A stretch of DNA of 64,000 nucleotides from Conchocele bisecta (lineage: Eukaryota; Mollusca; Bivalvia; Lucinida; Thyasiridae), in NCBI GenBank assembly GCA_029237695.1, contig CM055265.1, forward strand, positions 78,796,447 through 78,860,446, written 5' to 3'. The notes under the pieces are model-generated. The model had not been told where the DNA came from. It was given only the letters and a program-made list of their open reading frames with translations, and did no database searches. This document shows, piece after piece, positions 33,836-44,161 of the stretch. Within the stretch, counting starts at the first letter, position 1. Every line of letters begins with the position of its first letter. A program made the position numbers and the translations under genes.

Positions 33836-34890
33836 AATGTAAACTATATGCGTCTGTTATAAACGAACGACTGACTAAGTGGGCGGATAATAATGCAAAA
33901 CTGTCAGACAATCAAAATGAATTCCGGGAAAAACGCAGTACAATCGATCACTTGCCAACTCTTACAACAATCGTCGAAACCCGGAAGAAGAAACGCTTGT
34001 CAACGTTCTGTGCTTTTATTAACTTCCGAAAGGCACATGATTGTATAGACAGACGCATTCTTTGGAATAAACTGGCCGATGCTGGTGTAAATATTGTTAT
34101 GCTTAATGCCGTTAAGTCTGTGTGTCTTCATGTATTCGAGCCAACGATTGTACCACTGATTGGTTCGATGTTACATCGGGCCTACGACAGGGGTGTTCAT
34201 TATCACCTCTCCTTTTTAACCTGTTTATCAATGACTTGGTCCTGCATATCAGCGCTATGGAGAAGGGTATACTGTCGTTTGGCGATACTAATGTATGCAG
34301 ATGATGTTGTGATTATTGCCGAAAATGAAGTCGATTTGCAATCAATGCTAGACGGATTGTCTAGTTGGTGCAATACTAACATGACCATAAACTATGATAA
34401 AAGTAAAGTTGTCCAGTTCAGACAGAGAGCTATATTGAAAACTGCAACTATGTTTAGCTGTGGGGGACAAACCATTGATGTAATTGATAAATACAAATAT
34501 CTAGGTCTAATTTTAGACGAACATTTAGATTATAAGTTAACGGCTAAAATTGAGTGCAGGCAGAGCGCTAGAAAATGGGTGGGATGCCATATACTGTATA
34601 TACTAAGTTGTATGACTCTCTTGTGTGGTAAATTATCTCGTATGGGGCCACAATTTGGGGCACTACACGGTATTCGTGTATCGAGGCAGTACAAAACCGT
34701 GCACTGCGATTCTTCTTTATGCTTGTCTACATGTAACATTGAGTTTTTTAAATAAATAATAGGGGTTTTATAGGGCGTTTGGGATATGAGACTGTTGTAG
34801 GTCGTGTATTTTTATGAGAAAAAAAATACGTGAAAACAGGTTATCAAAATATTATAACAAAATAAAATATAGGAATGGACGTCTATTACA
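33832..34890 (+). pseudogene. Degraded LINE reverse transcriptase abutting the GPCR
   Basis: From KLYASVINERL onward the translation follows a non-LTR RT: LSDNQNEFREKRSTIDHL, then a finger/palm motif with FINFRKAHDCIDRR where F.KAYD is usual. In a second frame (34,122-34,260) it reads SGLRQGCSLSPLLFNLFIND. Back in the first frame it has the catalytic MYADDVVI and KYKYLGLILDEHLDY. Near 34,600-34,720 another frame continues toward the RT thumb (an EAVQNRALRF-type motif). At least three frameshifts are needed, so it is dead. It lacks the endonuclease part and begins within about 20 bases of the GPCR stop. The clade is uncertain. Confidence 0.85.
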
Positions 34891-34929
34891 TGTTCTGTGC
34901 TGATATACGTATATTGATACACATGCAGG

Positions 34930-35685
34930 TGAATGTTTTACGTATTAATTTCCATAAAGTCACTCCATTTTGAAAGGAAAATATCTAGTTTATCCTTAAT
35001 AGTGGCAATAGTCACTTCTATTATTATTGTTTGCTTCAGATATATTTTAAAACGGCCTATCGATGGTTGCATTTCATCATATTTGCACTTAAAAATAAAA
35101 TATTTTGCTCGAAGAATTAAAAAGCTGATAAGCAATGTTTTATTTTTGCAGTCAACCCTCACGTTACAAAATGATATCTTTTCATATGTTAAATTACTAT
35201 TGTAGTCTAACCTACTTGTTTGCAATAGCAGGTTGATATCCGACCAAAAAGGTTGTATGACGTTGCATTCCCAAAACATATGCTTATATTAGAATCCACA
35301 TTCATATGACAGAATTCACATAAGTTAGATGGTTTTAATTTGCATTTGAATAGAAAGGTATTGTTTGGAATTAGTCTCATCAAGTATTTCTACTGAAATG
35401 CTCCAAGTTTTGTACTTATTGTGCTTTTATACGACAATGAAAAAATGTATTTCCATTCTATATCTTGTTTATTTAGTTCGTTTTCCCATTTGATTATATG
35501 TTTTTGTTGTGCTAATCTTGATTTTCCAATCTGTATAATATATACTATTTTACTTATATGCTTCGATGATAAACATAAATTTATTGCATATTTGGGCGTT
35601 TCATTAGTCAATGGCTCGGTTTTCATTTCTAGTTTCCATTCGGTTTTAATTTTACTTAATACTTTATAATATTTTGCAATTATAG
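34930..35685 (-). pseudogene. C-terminal fragment of an L1/Tx1-type LINE
   Basis: On the minus strand the translation contains KWENELNKQDIEW, then SYKSTISTKLGAFQ (ending near 35,393), and after a frameshift FWECNVIQPFWSDI (35,279 downward). This is the layout of the region behind the RT in L1/Tx1-type elements (K.T.STKL..FQ...C..C....LFW.C...QPFW). Only the 3' part is present and it is broken. The strand is opposite to the neighbouring LINE fragment, so it is a separate insertion. Confidence 0.7.
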
Positions 35686-35712
35686 CGGTATTCGTGTATC
35701 GAGGCAGTACAA

Positions 35713-36071
35713 TGTGTGCGGCAATTTGTACGACAATGTGCGGATGAGTTGCGAGATTGGTGAAAGAAGACATTGGACGGCTAGAATTTTAGTTCAAACA
35801 GTTCAAAATTCTCGTAGGCACTTTCAGACATTATGCGAAGTTTCGACATCAAGTTTATCAAGCTCGGCTCGGACTCTGCAGAAATGTATCGTCAACTTTC
35901 CAATGTATACCCCGGCATTATAGCCGAACGACACCACCATCTTATTTCTACATGTATGTAGACGACTGCATATGTTCATTATGAATAAACGTTCTGTTCG
36001 GATAATTTATCGGGCATATACAAGCTTAAAATTCCAGAAATACCAGTATCAAGGTGTATGATCACGTGGTT
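35713..36071. other. No gene seen
   Basis: Short frames only. 35,686-35,712 just before this stretch is an exact 27-bp repeat of 34,668-34,694. Confidence 0.5.
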
Positions 36072-36345
<274 letters not shown>

Positions 36346-39300
36346 GTACTGAAACATTTTATTTTGTCCTTATTATGTAGCCGATTTTGATTACATATGG
36401 CGCATCAAACGCGTCTTGATAAGCTGCATTTGGTAGTCTCGGTACTTTGGTCCAAACTTCTGTCGACACGGAAATCGATTCATCGCAAAAACGACATAAG
36501 TATGTGCCGAACTCCCGGTACCACTAAAATGCAGCTCACGAAGACGCGTTTGCTGCGCCATATTTCAGTAAAATCCGTTGCCTATTAAGGAAAATATCAA
36601 ATAATACTTACTTTGGAGTGGGCGCACTGTCAACACTTTCAGCCATTGTTGTTGTTGTTGTAGCCACGTAATCATGTACCTTGAGTATTGTTTTACTTGT
36701 CAAAGTGTATATCCCCGATAAATTCGCCAAACAAGTCACTTCTAACAAGAATGTAAATCCTAGTTTTCATAATGTTTCCAGATTTTAGCAAAAATGTATA
36801 CCAATACTCATTTGCATTCTTTTTATGATGTTTGGCGTCAAAATCAGTGACGCAAAGGCTACTCGCGGCCAATGAAAAGTAGCAGAATCGTGTATACCAT
36901 TTAGGATTAGGATTATTGTGTTGCCATGGTTACCTGTACGCTGACCACGTGATGCATGCGATGATAACGAGGAGCTTCATGATAGCTGCTGGTGAGGAGG
37001 GTGAAATGTCTGAAAATGTAATAAATAGAGGATGTTTGCCGGTTTTCTGGATTGAAAATCAGTTCAGTATTACGGTGAAGCGTTAGCGAAACCGTAAATC
37101 TGATTCTCAGACCATAAAACCTCCCACATACCGCTCCAAATTGAACGACAAAGCATGGTTATCCCAATGTCAGTGCATTGTAGTGTGCACCCTGTTTTCT
37201 GAAACGTCGGAGCATATATCACGAAGAGCAATATTTTTCAATAAGGCAGCTGGTTGTTGTCGTCATCGATAACCACCTCACACCAAATGAATTTGAAGAA
37301 ATGTCACTCCGCTAAAGAAAAGTCCCATTTTAAAATGAGATTAACCGGACCTTTTAGTTCTAATTAATGCATACATGTACTCGACTCTAAAGTTTATTTT
37401 GACAATGTTATTGCTTTCTTTGTGTCGTTGCAACAGTTGATTGTTTTTATTGACTTAAAAATCATGCAAACATTTCTGCCGAACAGTTGATTTCGGGTGA
37501 AACGGAATTTTATATTAGACCCTTGGAACTGATAATGCAAATAAATGACACAATAACCTTCAACATTCCTTAACATTTTTCGAGACGCTACGCAAACAAA
37601 TATGGAACGCAATTATTAGTTGTGTCATTTTGTTTGTTTTATTTCTCAAAGTATTTCACATTTATTATTATGATTATAGTGAAATATCCAAAAGATACCC
37701 ATGAACCCATGTAAGAGGAAACTAACGCAACGCAATACATCATGATACACACATGAACCGCGCACAGCAAAACACATTAACCAATGAACATATAAATAAC
37801 ATAAATTTGACTCAAGGATATTAGAAGTTGAATCGTCTTACCGTAATCATGGCAATATGTCCGTTGATGTCATAAACTGCCGTAAGTCAGAAGTGTGCCT
37901 GTGATTGGATACACGGGGCTTATTGTTTTTTGCGACCAGTGTAGATCCAGATCAGTCTGATTCAGGATATGCACTGGTCTCCATTTCATCAATGAAACAC
38001 CCGGCATGCTTCTAACGAGTAATATATACATAATATATCATTATCAGGCTGCATTATCATGTCACGCAATTGATCGCATAGTGGAGTTAAGTTAGCCTAC
38101 ATCTCAGAGTCCCGGGTCGGCTCCCGTGCCTAGACTACCAAACGGCGCCCCAAGGACCACCAAACGTGTGTCCTAGTTGCGAACGGTAACTCTTTCAATC
38201 TACTCCCGTACCCTCCTCGGACGGTAAGGGAGTATATTGCAAGAGTTACCGTTCGCAACTACGTGGGTCCGACATTCCAGCCAATCAAATTGAGTGAAAA
38301 TCACTATCGAGCAATCTGTAAACTGACTACCAACCTCCAGGAAACCAGTTATATAACATCCGGTCGACATTTCGTGATATTGCATCCGAATTACACCGGC
38401 TGGTCTGGTTTCAGTCAGCCACAAGTAGTATTAATTACCAAACATGTCTGTACTATCGATTTGAAATGTGAGCACATGCCGTTCCGTTACACAAATGCCT
38501 GGCATTCTCTAAATGTAGGAAAGCAGCGCTTGATGCGGGTGTATATACCAGTTTCGTTTTCCGCCCATTAGCCACCATGATGAATATCAGTCGCGAACTG
38601 AATGTACGGCATAACCTTCAGAGTGAGACAGTGTGCCCCAAATTATCTTATCGCGACTGATTAAGCAATATCAGGAAGTGCACGAACGTAGTTTCTTACA
38701 TTTCAGCCAGTAGGTACATACATTTAGCGGTGAATTACGCCACTCGGCAGCTTTAGTTTACACCCCTCTCGTGCTTACCATATATGGAGAAGTGACGTCA
38801 ATAACGTCGCAATTACGTGTTTCCTTCAACCAATCAAATCATGTGTTCGGACACACCCACTGAATTGGGAGACAGTCGTCGTCACTATATACGGCCCGCA
38901 TCCAGAAATTAATTCGCATAACTCTTAGCCATATTTGGTATAAACATATTTTATTAAATAGTAATTACATAATTGTTCGGTATACAAGCAGTGTAAAGAG
39001 GATTGGAACGAAATATTGCTATCTTATAGAGTTCCTCTCCTTGAACAAGGTAATTAGGGTCCCAGGTGGACATAAACAATCGCAATGGTCTCACATGTCA
39101 ATCTGAGGCCCATTCGATGCAATAATAGCAGATACAATTTAAGTGTGTATTATGTTTACGGATTGAAAAATCATGTGTGAAATGTAAGTAAATGTTTATT
39201 TAACCAGGTGATCTATTTATTATGAAATAATGCCATTGTGCTTGGGCCCTACCGCTAAACAAACACACTCGTTTGTTTGGGGTAATGACCCAATCACTCG

Positions 39301-39444
39301 TGCAATATTGCACGATAATCAGTTCACCTTGTTAAATAAACGGTATATCTGTGCAGCCATTTATGTCAATATGCGATGAGTACCATCAGTTATAATCACC
39401 ACACATCCACTAACATTTACGCCGAGTGTATATCCACAAGTATT
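36346..39444. other. No gene seen over 3.1 kb
   Basis: 37,935-37,990 is a copy of the dispersed agatccagatcag repeat, and a hairpin lies at 38,174-38,261. The 102-codon frame at 38,263-38,571 (+) begins inside that hairpin and has no recognisable domain. Nothing else stands out. Confidence 0.5.
38174..38261. repeat. 88-bp hairpin with 38-bp arms
   Basis: The arms begin tagttgcgaacggtaactct and pair with about three mismatches around a loop of roughly ten bases (ctcctcggac). Confidence 0.88.
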
Positions 39445-39542
39445 AAAGGTTGTATGAAAATGATACTATCGAGGTCGTAATTCTCACCCCGCTACCGGGG
39501 TGAGAATTATGACCGAGGTGGTATCATTTTCATACAACCTTT
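39445..39542. repeat. 98-bp hairpin with 47-bp arms
   Basis: The arms begin aaaggttgtatgaaaatgat and meet at attctcaccccgctaccggg, with about five mismatches and a loop of only a few bases. Confidence 0.88.
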
Positions 39543-39730
39543 ACTACTATGCCTCTGTATTTAGTGTAAATACATAGCGCCGTCGTCTGTCGTCGGTTCA
39601 TACCTCGGTCATATTCCACGAGGGTAATCCCCTTTTCTAGCCTTTTTTAGTGAGAGCGGGAAAAACTTTAGGGCAAACATATATATGTGAAAATGAGTGT
39701 ATCGTAAGATCGTAAGGTCGTATTAGAGAT

Positions 39731-39790
39731 AAAAACACCCTCAAGCATACCAGTGATACTGTCACTAGTTCACTTTTTCATATCGTTCAC
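39731..39790 (+). repeat. Isolated unit of the TGACG satellite
   Basis: Contains acaccctcaagcataccagt, then gatactgtcactagttcac and tttttcatatcg, as in the array at 40,748-41,165. It is separated from that array by about 950 bp of other sequence including the second miniature LTR element. Confidence 0.8.
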
Positions 39791-40352
39791 AGAACCCGCG
39801 TGGGGAATTTATATGTAGAGCCAACTCTACAGTATTGACCACCGCCATATGAGAGCGTGTGAGCCCCCAGTCGGTGACAAATGGTGGCCAATGTGGGGGC
39901 ATGAAATTCGACCAAAACCGATGATTTGAGTCGCACAAAGAGTAAACATCGAGTATTCTCTGGATTTTGAATATGTATGAGATGTGTAGTGTGACGTCAC
40001 TCACACCGACCAGTGCCTAAGCCAATCAGATTAGATATATTATATTCCACCCGGTTCCCGGAGATTGTTTGTAAACAAACAACAACACGTGCGTGTTAGA
40101 TAGAGTGGATCCGCATATAAACTGTCGTACCGGTGTTCACCAAGGAGGCGGCGACACGGGACATCAGCAACACCTAGAATCGTGTACGACGGAGCTGACG
40201 ATTGGTTGCGAACGTTATTCCACGAACGCGTTTGGATTATCTGTGACCAGATGATTAGTGACAGTTACATTCGTGTGGCTTGTTTATGTACTTTACTGTG
40301 ACTGTGATATATACTTGGATTTACGATACTAGTCGGCTGTTGGTGAGTCAAT
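39791..40352. other. No gene seen
   Basis: No coding or repeat structure recognised between the lone satellite unit and the miniature LTR element. Confidence 0.5.
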
Positions 40353-40747
40353 TGTCTCTATACGTACGAAACTCACTGTGGGGCGGAAGTGTCTATTCGG
40401 TCGGTTAGAGCGATGGTACGGTAATCCAGAGGTCCCCGGTTCGAGCCTCGGGTAGGATATGCATCTGTCTCACCCTGTGACATTTGGCGCCCAACGAGGG
40501 ACCGTGACTGATATATATACTACCCACAATGCACCAAAAATATGGAATTCAGAGACGAATTAAATATAGAATTCGGGGACGAACTCCAATTGGCGGGGAA
40601 GTATTTCACGGTACGTAGCTCACTGTGGGGAGGAAATGTGTATTCGTGCCCGGCTAGCTCAGTCGGTTACAGCGATGGTACGGTAATCCAGAGGTCCCCG
40701 GTTCGAGCCGCCTCGGGTAGGATATGCATCTTTCTCACCCTGTGACA
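40353..40747 (+). mobile_element. Miniature LTR retrotransposon with tRNA-like LTRs, copy 2
   Basis: Plus-strand relative of the element at 29,928-30,329. The 5' LTR is about 40,353-40,482, and the primer-binding site TGGCGCCCAACGAGGGACC is at 40,485-40,503. The same internal words follow (gaattcagagacgaattaaa, attcggggacgaa, ggcgggga), and the 3' LTR is 40,604-40,747. The 3' LTR keeps the tRNA-like start (gcccggctagctcag at 40,648) and B-box. In the 5' LTR about 16 bases including the start of the A-box are missing. Both B-box regions are altered at their 3' side and the T-run is shortened, so this copy is older than copy 1. Confidence 0.82.
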
Positions 40748-41165
40748 CATACCAGAGATACTGTCACTAGTTCACTTTCTTATATCGTCGAAAGTTAGGT
40801 GACGTGAGGCGGTATTAGAGATAAAACACCCTCAAACATACCAGAGATACTGTCACTAGTTCACTTTCTTATATCGTCGAGAGTGACGTGACGTGACGTC
40901 GTATTAGAGATAAAACACCCTCAAGCATACCAGTGATACTGTCACTAGTTAACTTTCTCATATCGTCGAGAGTGACGTGACGTGACATGACGTGACGTGA
41001 GTGACGTGACGTGACGTGACGTTGTAATAGAGATAAACACCCTCAAACATACCAGTATTACTGTCACTAGTTCAGTTTTTCATATCGTCGAGAGTGACGT
41101 GACGTGACGTCGTATTATAGCTAAAACACCTTCAAGCATACCAGTGATGCTGTCACTGACCCGAT
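40748..41165 (+). repeat. Satellite array with TGACG core, about 90-110 bp units
   Basis: Four to five units, each with cataccag.gatactgtcact, agttcactttctcatatcg, tcgagagtgacgtgacgtga and gtattagagataaaacaccc. The tgacg part is itself amplified at about 40,970-41,020. The left end touches the LTR element directly. Confidence 0.88.
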
Positions 41166-41207
41166 TTGAATTTAAGCTAAAAATAAGATTTTCTTATATT
41201 AAAAATC

Positions 41208-42050
41208 ATGACGAGTTGTAAAGTCGAAACCATGACGAGTCGTAAGATAATTGACGACGAATTCCAAAGGATTTTCGAACGCATGAAAAGTGGCATAGCG
41301 ACCGGTCTGGGTGCTACGGCTCACACGCAGAAGGTCGATGATGATGATCACTATATGCGTGATGAGGATGTAACGGCGGTAATAAAATAGTTAGTCGGAC
41401 CAGTCGAAATCGCTCGAAGAGGTCGTAGAACCATTACTATATGGACCTATCACACCGGTATGGATGGCGTGATAAGCGAGAGAATAATGCGAGACGTAGA
41501 GTCAAACGGTCGCAACGCCTTTTACCTCAGATATTCGTGCTCGTACATTCTTCGTAATATCGAAAATGATAAGACTATGGTATTTCACAAGGAATGCCAC
41601 GGTAGTCCTTGGATGAACGAACTCGCTCAAGCTCGCGATTGGATAGTCTTTCAAGAGTCGATACGAGTGGAGATCGATCAAGTCGAGAGACCGAGCAGCA
41701 AGTGGGTGTTCGTAAATTGGGTGTCAGTCGAGGTGAAGATGATATCGATAATCAACGAATACTCGTAGGTAATGGAAAACTACCTGATTGGTTGAGACAG
41801 ACAAAAGGCATGTACGCTGTCGACACGTTCGATGACGATTTGTGTCTATTCAGATCCATCGCGATACATCGAGCAAAAAGTACGGATGTTGTACGGAGGC
41901 TAGATAGCTGTCAGAAAGGTTCTTTGGTCGCCATGCCACACCAGAGAGTAGAAAGGTAACAATGGCAATGATACCAAAGGTGGAAGAGAAGTTCAAGCTC
42001 GGCATACGAGTGTACGATCCAGCTGAAAATGGAGCGTGGAGTATAAAGAA
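41208..42050 (+). pseudogene. Polinton (Maverick) fragment, probably the amino-terminal part of DNA polymerase B
   Basis: Two frames read in order. From 41,460: CHGSPWMNELAQARDW, VERPSSKWVFVNWVSVEVK. After a frameshift near 41,750: GNGKLPDWLRQTKGMYAVDT, FDDDLCLFRSIAIHR. Then, beyond a stop at 41,957, VEEKFKLGIRVYDPAENG. From memory this series is typical of the region before the catalytic part of Polinton-type PolB in invertebrates. Frameshifts and stops make it non-functional. The first 200 bases are assigned only by continuity. Confidence 0.65.
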
Positions 42051-42792
42051 AATACAAGTACAAGTACGTCCTGACAGTCGTTGACGTAGCGAGTCGCTAC
42101 AAGGAGACTGAGCCACTGACCACGAAGGAGGTCAATGAGGTGTCCCAAGCTCTTTCCCCCCCCCCCCCCCCGCATATACAAGAGGAGCCTTCTCAAATGG
42201 CCGAATATTCTCCAGGTCGATCCTGGGCGCGAATTCATGGGCGCAGTCTCTCAGCTGCTGGGCAAGCACGGGGTCTCGGTAAGACGCGGTCGTGTGTATG
42301 TCCATCGGGATCAGGGGATGATGGAGCGGTTCAATTGGACCCTGGCTGAGCGGCTGTTTGGGCACCAATATGCCCAAGAGCTTGTAGACCCTCATACGCG
42401 ATCAACTGAGTGGGTGACCAGGCTGCCGGTCGTGGTCTCTGCACTGAACGGGGGTGACCAGAGTGGTCGGTAAGAAGCCCGTGGATGACATCAAGGCGAA
42501 CAAGGTGTCGCATAAGCTCTATACCGTCTCGCGCGGGCGACCCGTTGGTTTAGCGGAGCAAAAGCTTCCCTCGGGTGTTGGCGTCCGGTACCTCTACCAG
42601 CCCGGGGAGCTGGAAGGTGGCAGCCGCTGCGCGACTGATCCCGTGTGGTCTCTCAATGTATATCATCTGGATCAATATATTACCAAACCAGATGAGCCCG
42701 TGCTCTACTACCTTGACAGTGGTCCATCGCGCGGGTTTGTCCTCGAAGAACTTCTTGCGGTGCCTTCTGACACACAGCTGCCAGCGGGCTAA
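42051..42792 (+). pseudogene. Polinton-type integrase (DDE), frameshifted
   Basis: The retroviral-type integrase core is readable in three frames. TVVDVASRYKE (first Asp at 42,083-42,085) is followed by WPNILQVDPGREFMG (second Asp), HRDQGMMERFN (Glu), LAERLFGHQY and TEWVTRLPVVVSALN. After another shift near 42,460 come the C-terminal pieces GKKPVDDIK, GVGVRYLYQPGELEGG and DPVWSLNVYHLDQYITKPDE. A run of 16 C at 42,156-42,171 causes the first shift, between the two Asp. The N-terminal zinc-binding part was not found. The similarity to Polinton integrases is strong; the element is inactive. Confidence 0.85.
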
Positions 42793-43294
42793 ACACATTC
42801 CAACGGCTCGGTGTGGATCCCGTCCGGTGGGACCCGCCTCTTATCGTAGTAGACGGAGAGTCCGAGCTTCCGCTGTGAATACGTTTTCATTGCTCTGTTT
42901 TCATTTTCTGCCATATCGATTCCTCCTTCTAATGCCATCTTATATATATACCATGTCAAGTCGTTTGTTCTTTTCGACATTCCCTTTGCCGAGCGTGTCA
43001 CTCTACCTTTTCCATACAATCCCTCGTCACCACTAACGTAGTAACATTTGCTACATAACACGATGACACTATCACCTCGAAACTCCAGTCCTGGAGTTCT
43101 GTTACTCCATTGATCCCAAGCGAGCCATTCTTTTTTCTCTTTACGAAACTCTTCTATTCTTTCGCATCGGACTACACTCTCCAACTCTTTACAAGACAGT
43201 GCGAAGTACATACTGTCCGTGTCCATCTGTATTAGTTCGAAATCTCTTCTGTCAACGTATCTATGTAGAAAATCGTAGTAGAACTCTAGCTATT
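42789..43294 (-). pseudogene. Polinton DNA polymerase B, carboxy-terminal fragment
   Basis: On the minus strand the frame contains FYYDFLHRYVDRRDFELIQ directly followed by MDTDSMYFAL, with the DTDS catalytic motif of family B polymerases. It continues to the palm/thumb words SAKGMSKRTNDLTWY, TYSQRKLGLSVYYDKR and DGIHTEPL at the end. It ends tail-to-tail with the integrase fragment. It starts abruptly at about 43,294, so the exonuclease and most of the palm are missing. Confidence 0.85.
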
Positions 43295-43821
43295 GCACAT
43301 TGACAGGATATCAAAAAAAGGTCACGGCACCGTGTTATCTACCCCATGGTGGTGATAATATGTACTGTATTTATGTGATTTGTTTTGTTGTTGTCAACAG
43401 CTGAGGTCAGATTTAAGCTGTCTCCGACAGAGTGGTGAACAAGTTTGCATGCAGAGAGACCGGCCGACAAGTTGCATAACTCGTCTAACTATCGAATAGC
43501 ATGGTTCGATGCTTCGTGAAATATGATCACCAATAGTATAAGCTGAGCATATTCTACACTATTGGAAAGCGTAGTGAAAACAAATAAAGACAACTGCACC
43601 GTCTGAAATCGTCCACATCTAACTAACTAATGTAGTAATAGCCCCAATGAAAATGATACTGTTGGACAGCTATTTATCGATGACGCAATATATTATGAAA
43701 TAACATATATCACACTTCTAAGGGCGCGTGTGTGTCATTGTACAAGGGCATGTCGTTTTCAAACAGTTTACATAGATACGACTAATCACACTTCGTGTGT
43801 TTTGTGCCGTGGTTGCTAGAT
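43295..43821. other. No gene seen
   Basis: Between the polymerase fragment and the next repeat nothing recognisable is present. There is no sign of Polinton terminal inverted repeats. Confidence 0.5.
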
Positions 43822-44161
43822 TTATCCCGTCAACACAGTGCGTATGTACCGTGAAAGACGGTGCCGTGAATTTTGTTTTGATATCCTGTCAATACGACCT
43901 AATCACTGCGTATGAATATGCACGGTTGTCATGCTAGTCGATTCTCCGATTTTGAGGATGCAGCTGGGGTTATTGTTTTTGCATTTTAAAGCTGTTTGTA
44001 GCGTTGACGGGATAACTAGACTAGTAGGTTAGTGCCGTAAATGGGAAAACATATCTGGCGCGGCACTGAAACGGGATGTGCTCGGCAGAGCCTCGCCCAT
44101 CCCGCTTCGTAAGCCAGATATTTTTCCCCATTCACGGCACTAACCTACTATTCTCTATATG
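43822..44161. repeat. Double-hairpin repeat H, copy 2
   Basis: Same organisation as 5,018-5,300, with ttatcccgtcaacacagtgc, a longer first loop (about 60 extra bases), then the agtaggttagtgccgt hairpin with the GC-rich loop. Non-coding. Confidence 0.82.

Noticed and set aside
34695..35685. Simple LINE insertion with a 27-bp target duplication
   Set aside because: RT-like codons appear to continue past the first 27-mer, so the flanks do not behave as one split site; kept only as an unexplained repeat.
42156..42171. C16 run as a regulatory or structural motif
   Set aside because: Homopolymers of this length are prone to sequencing error and slippage; it may be an artefact or a simple lesion in the integrase fragment.
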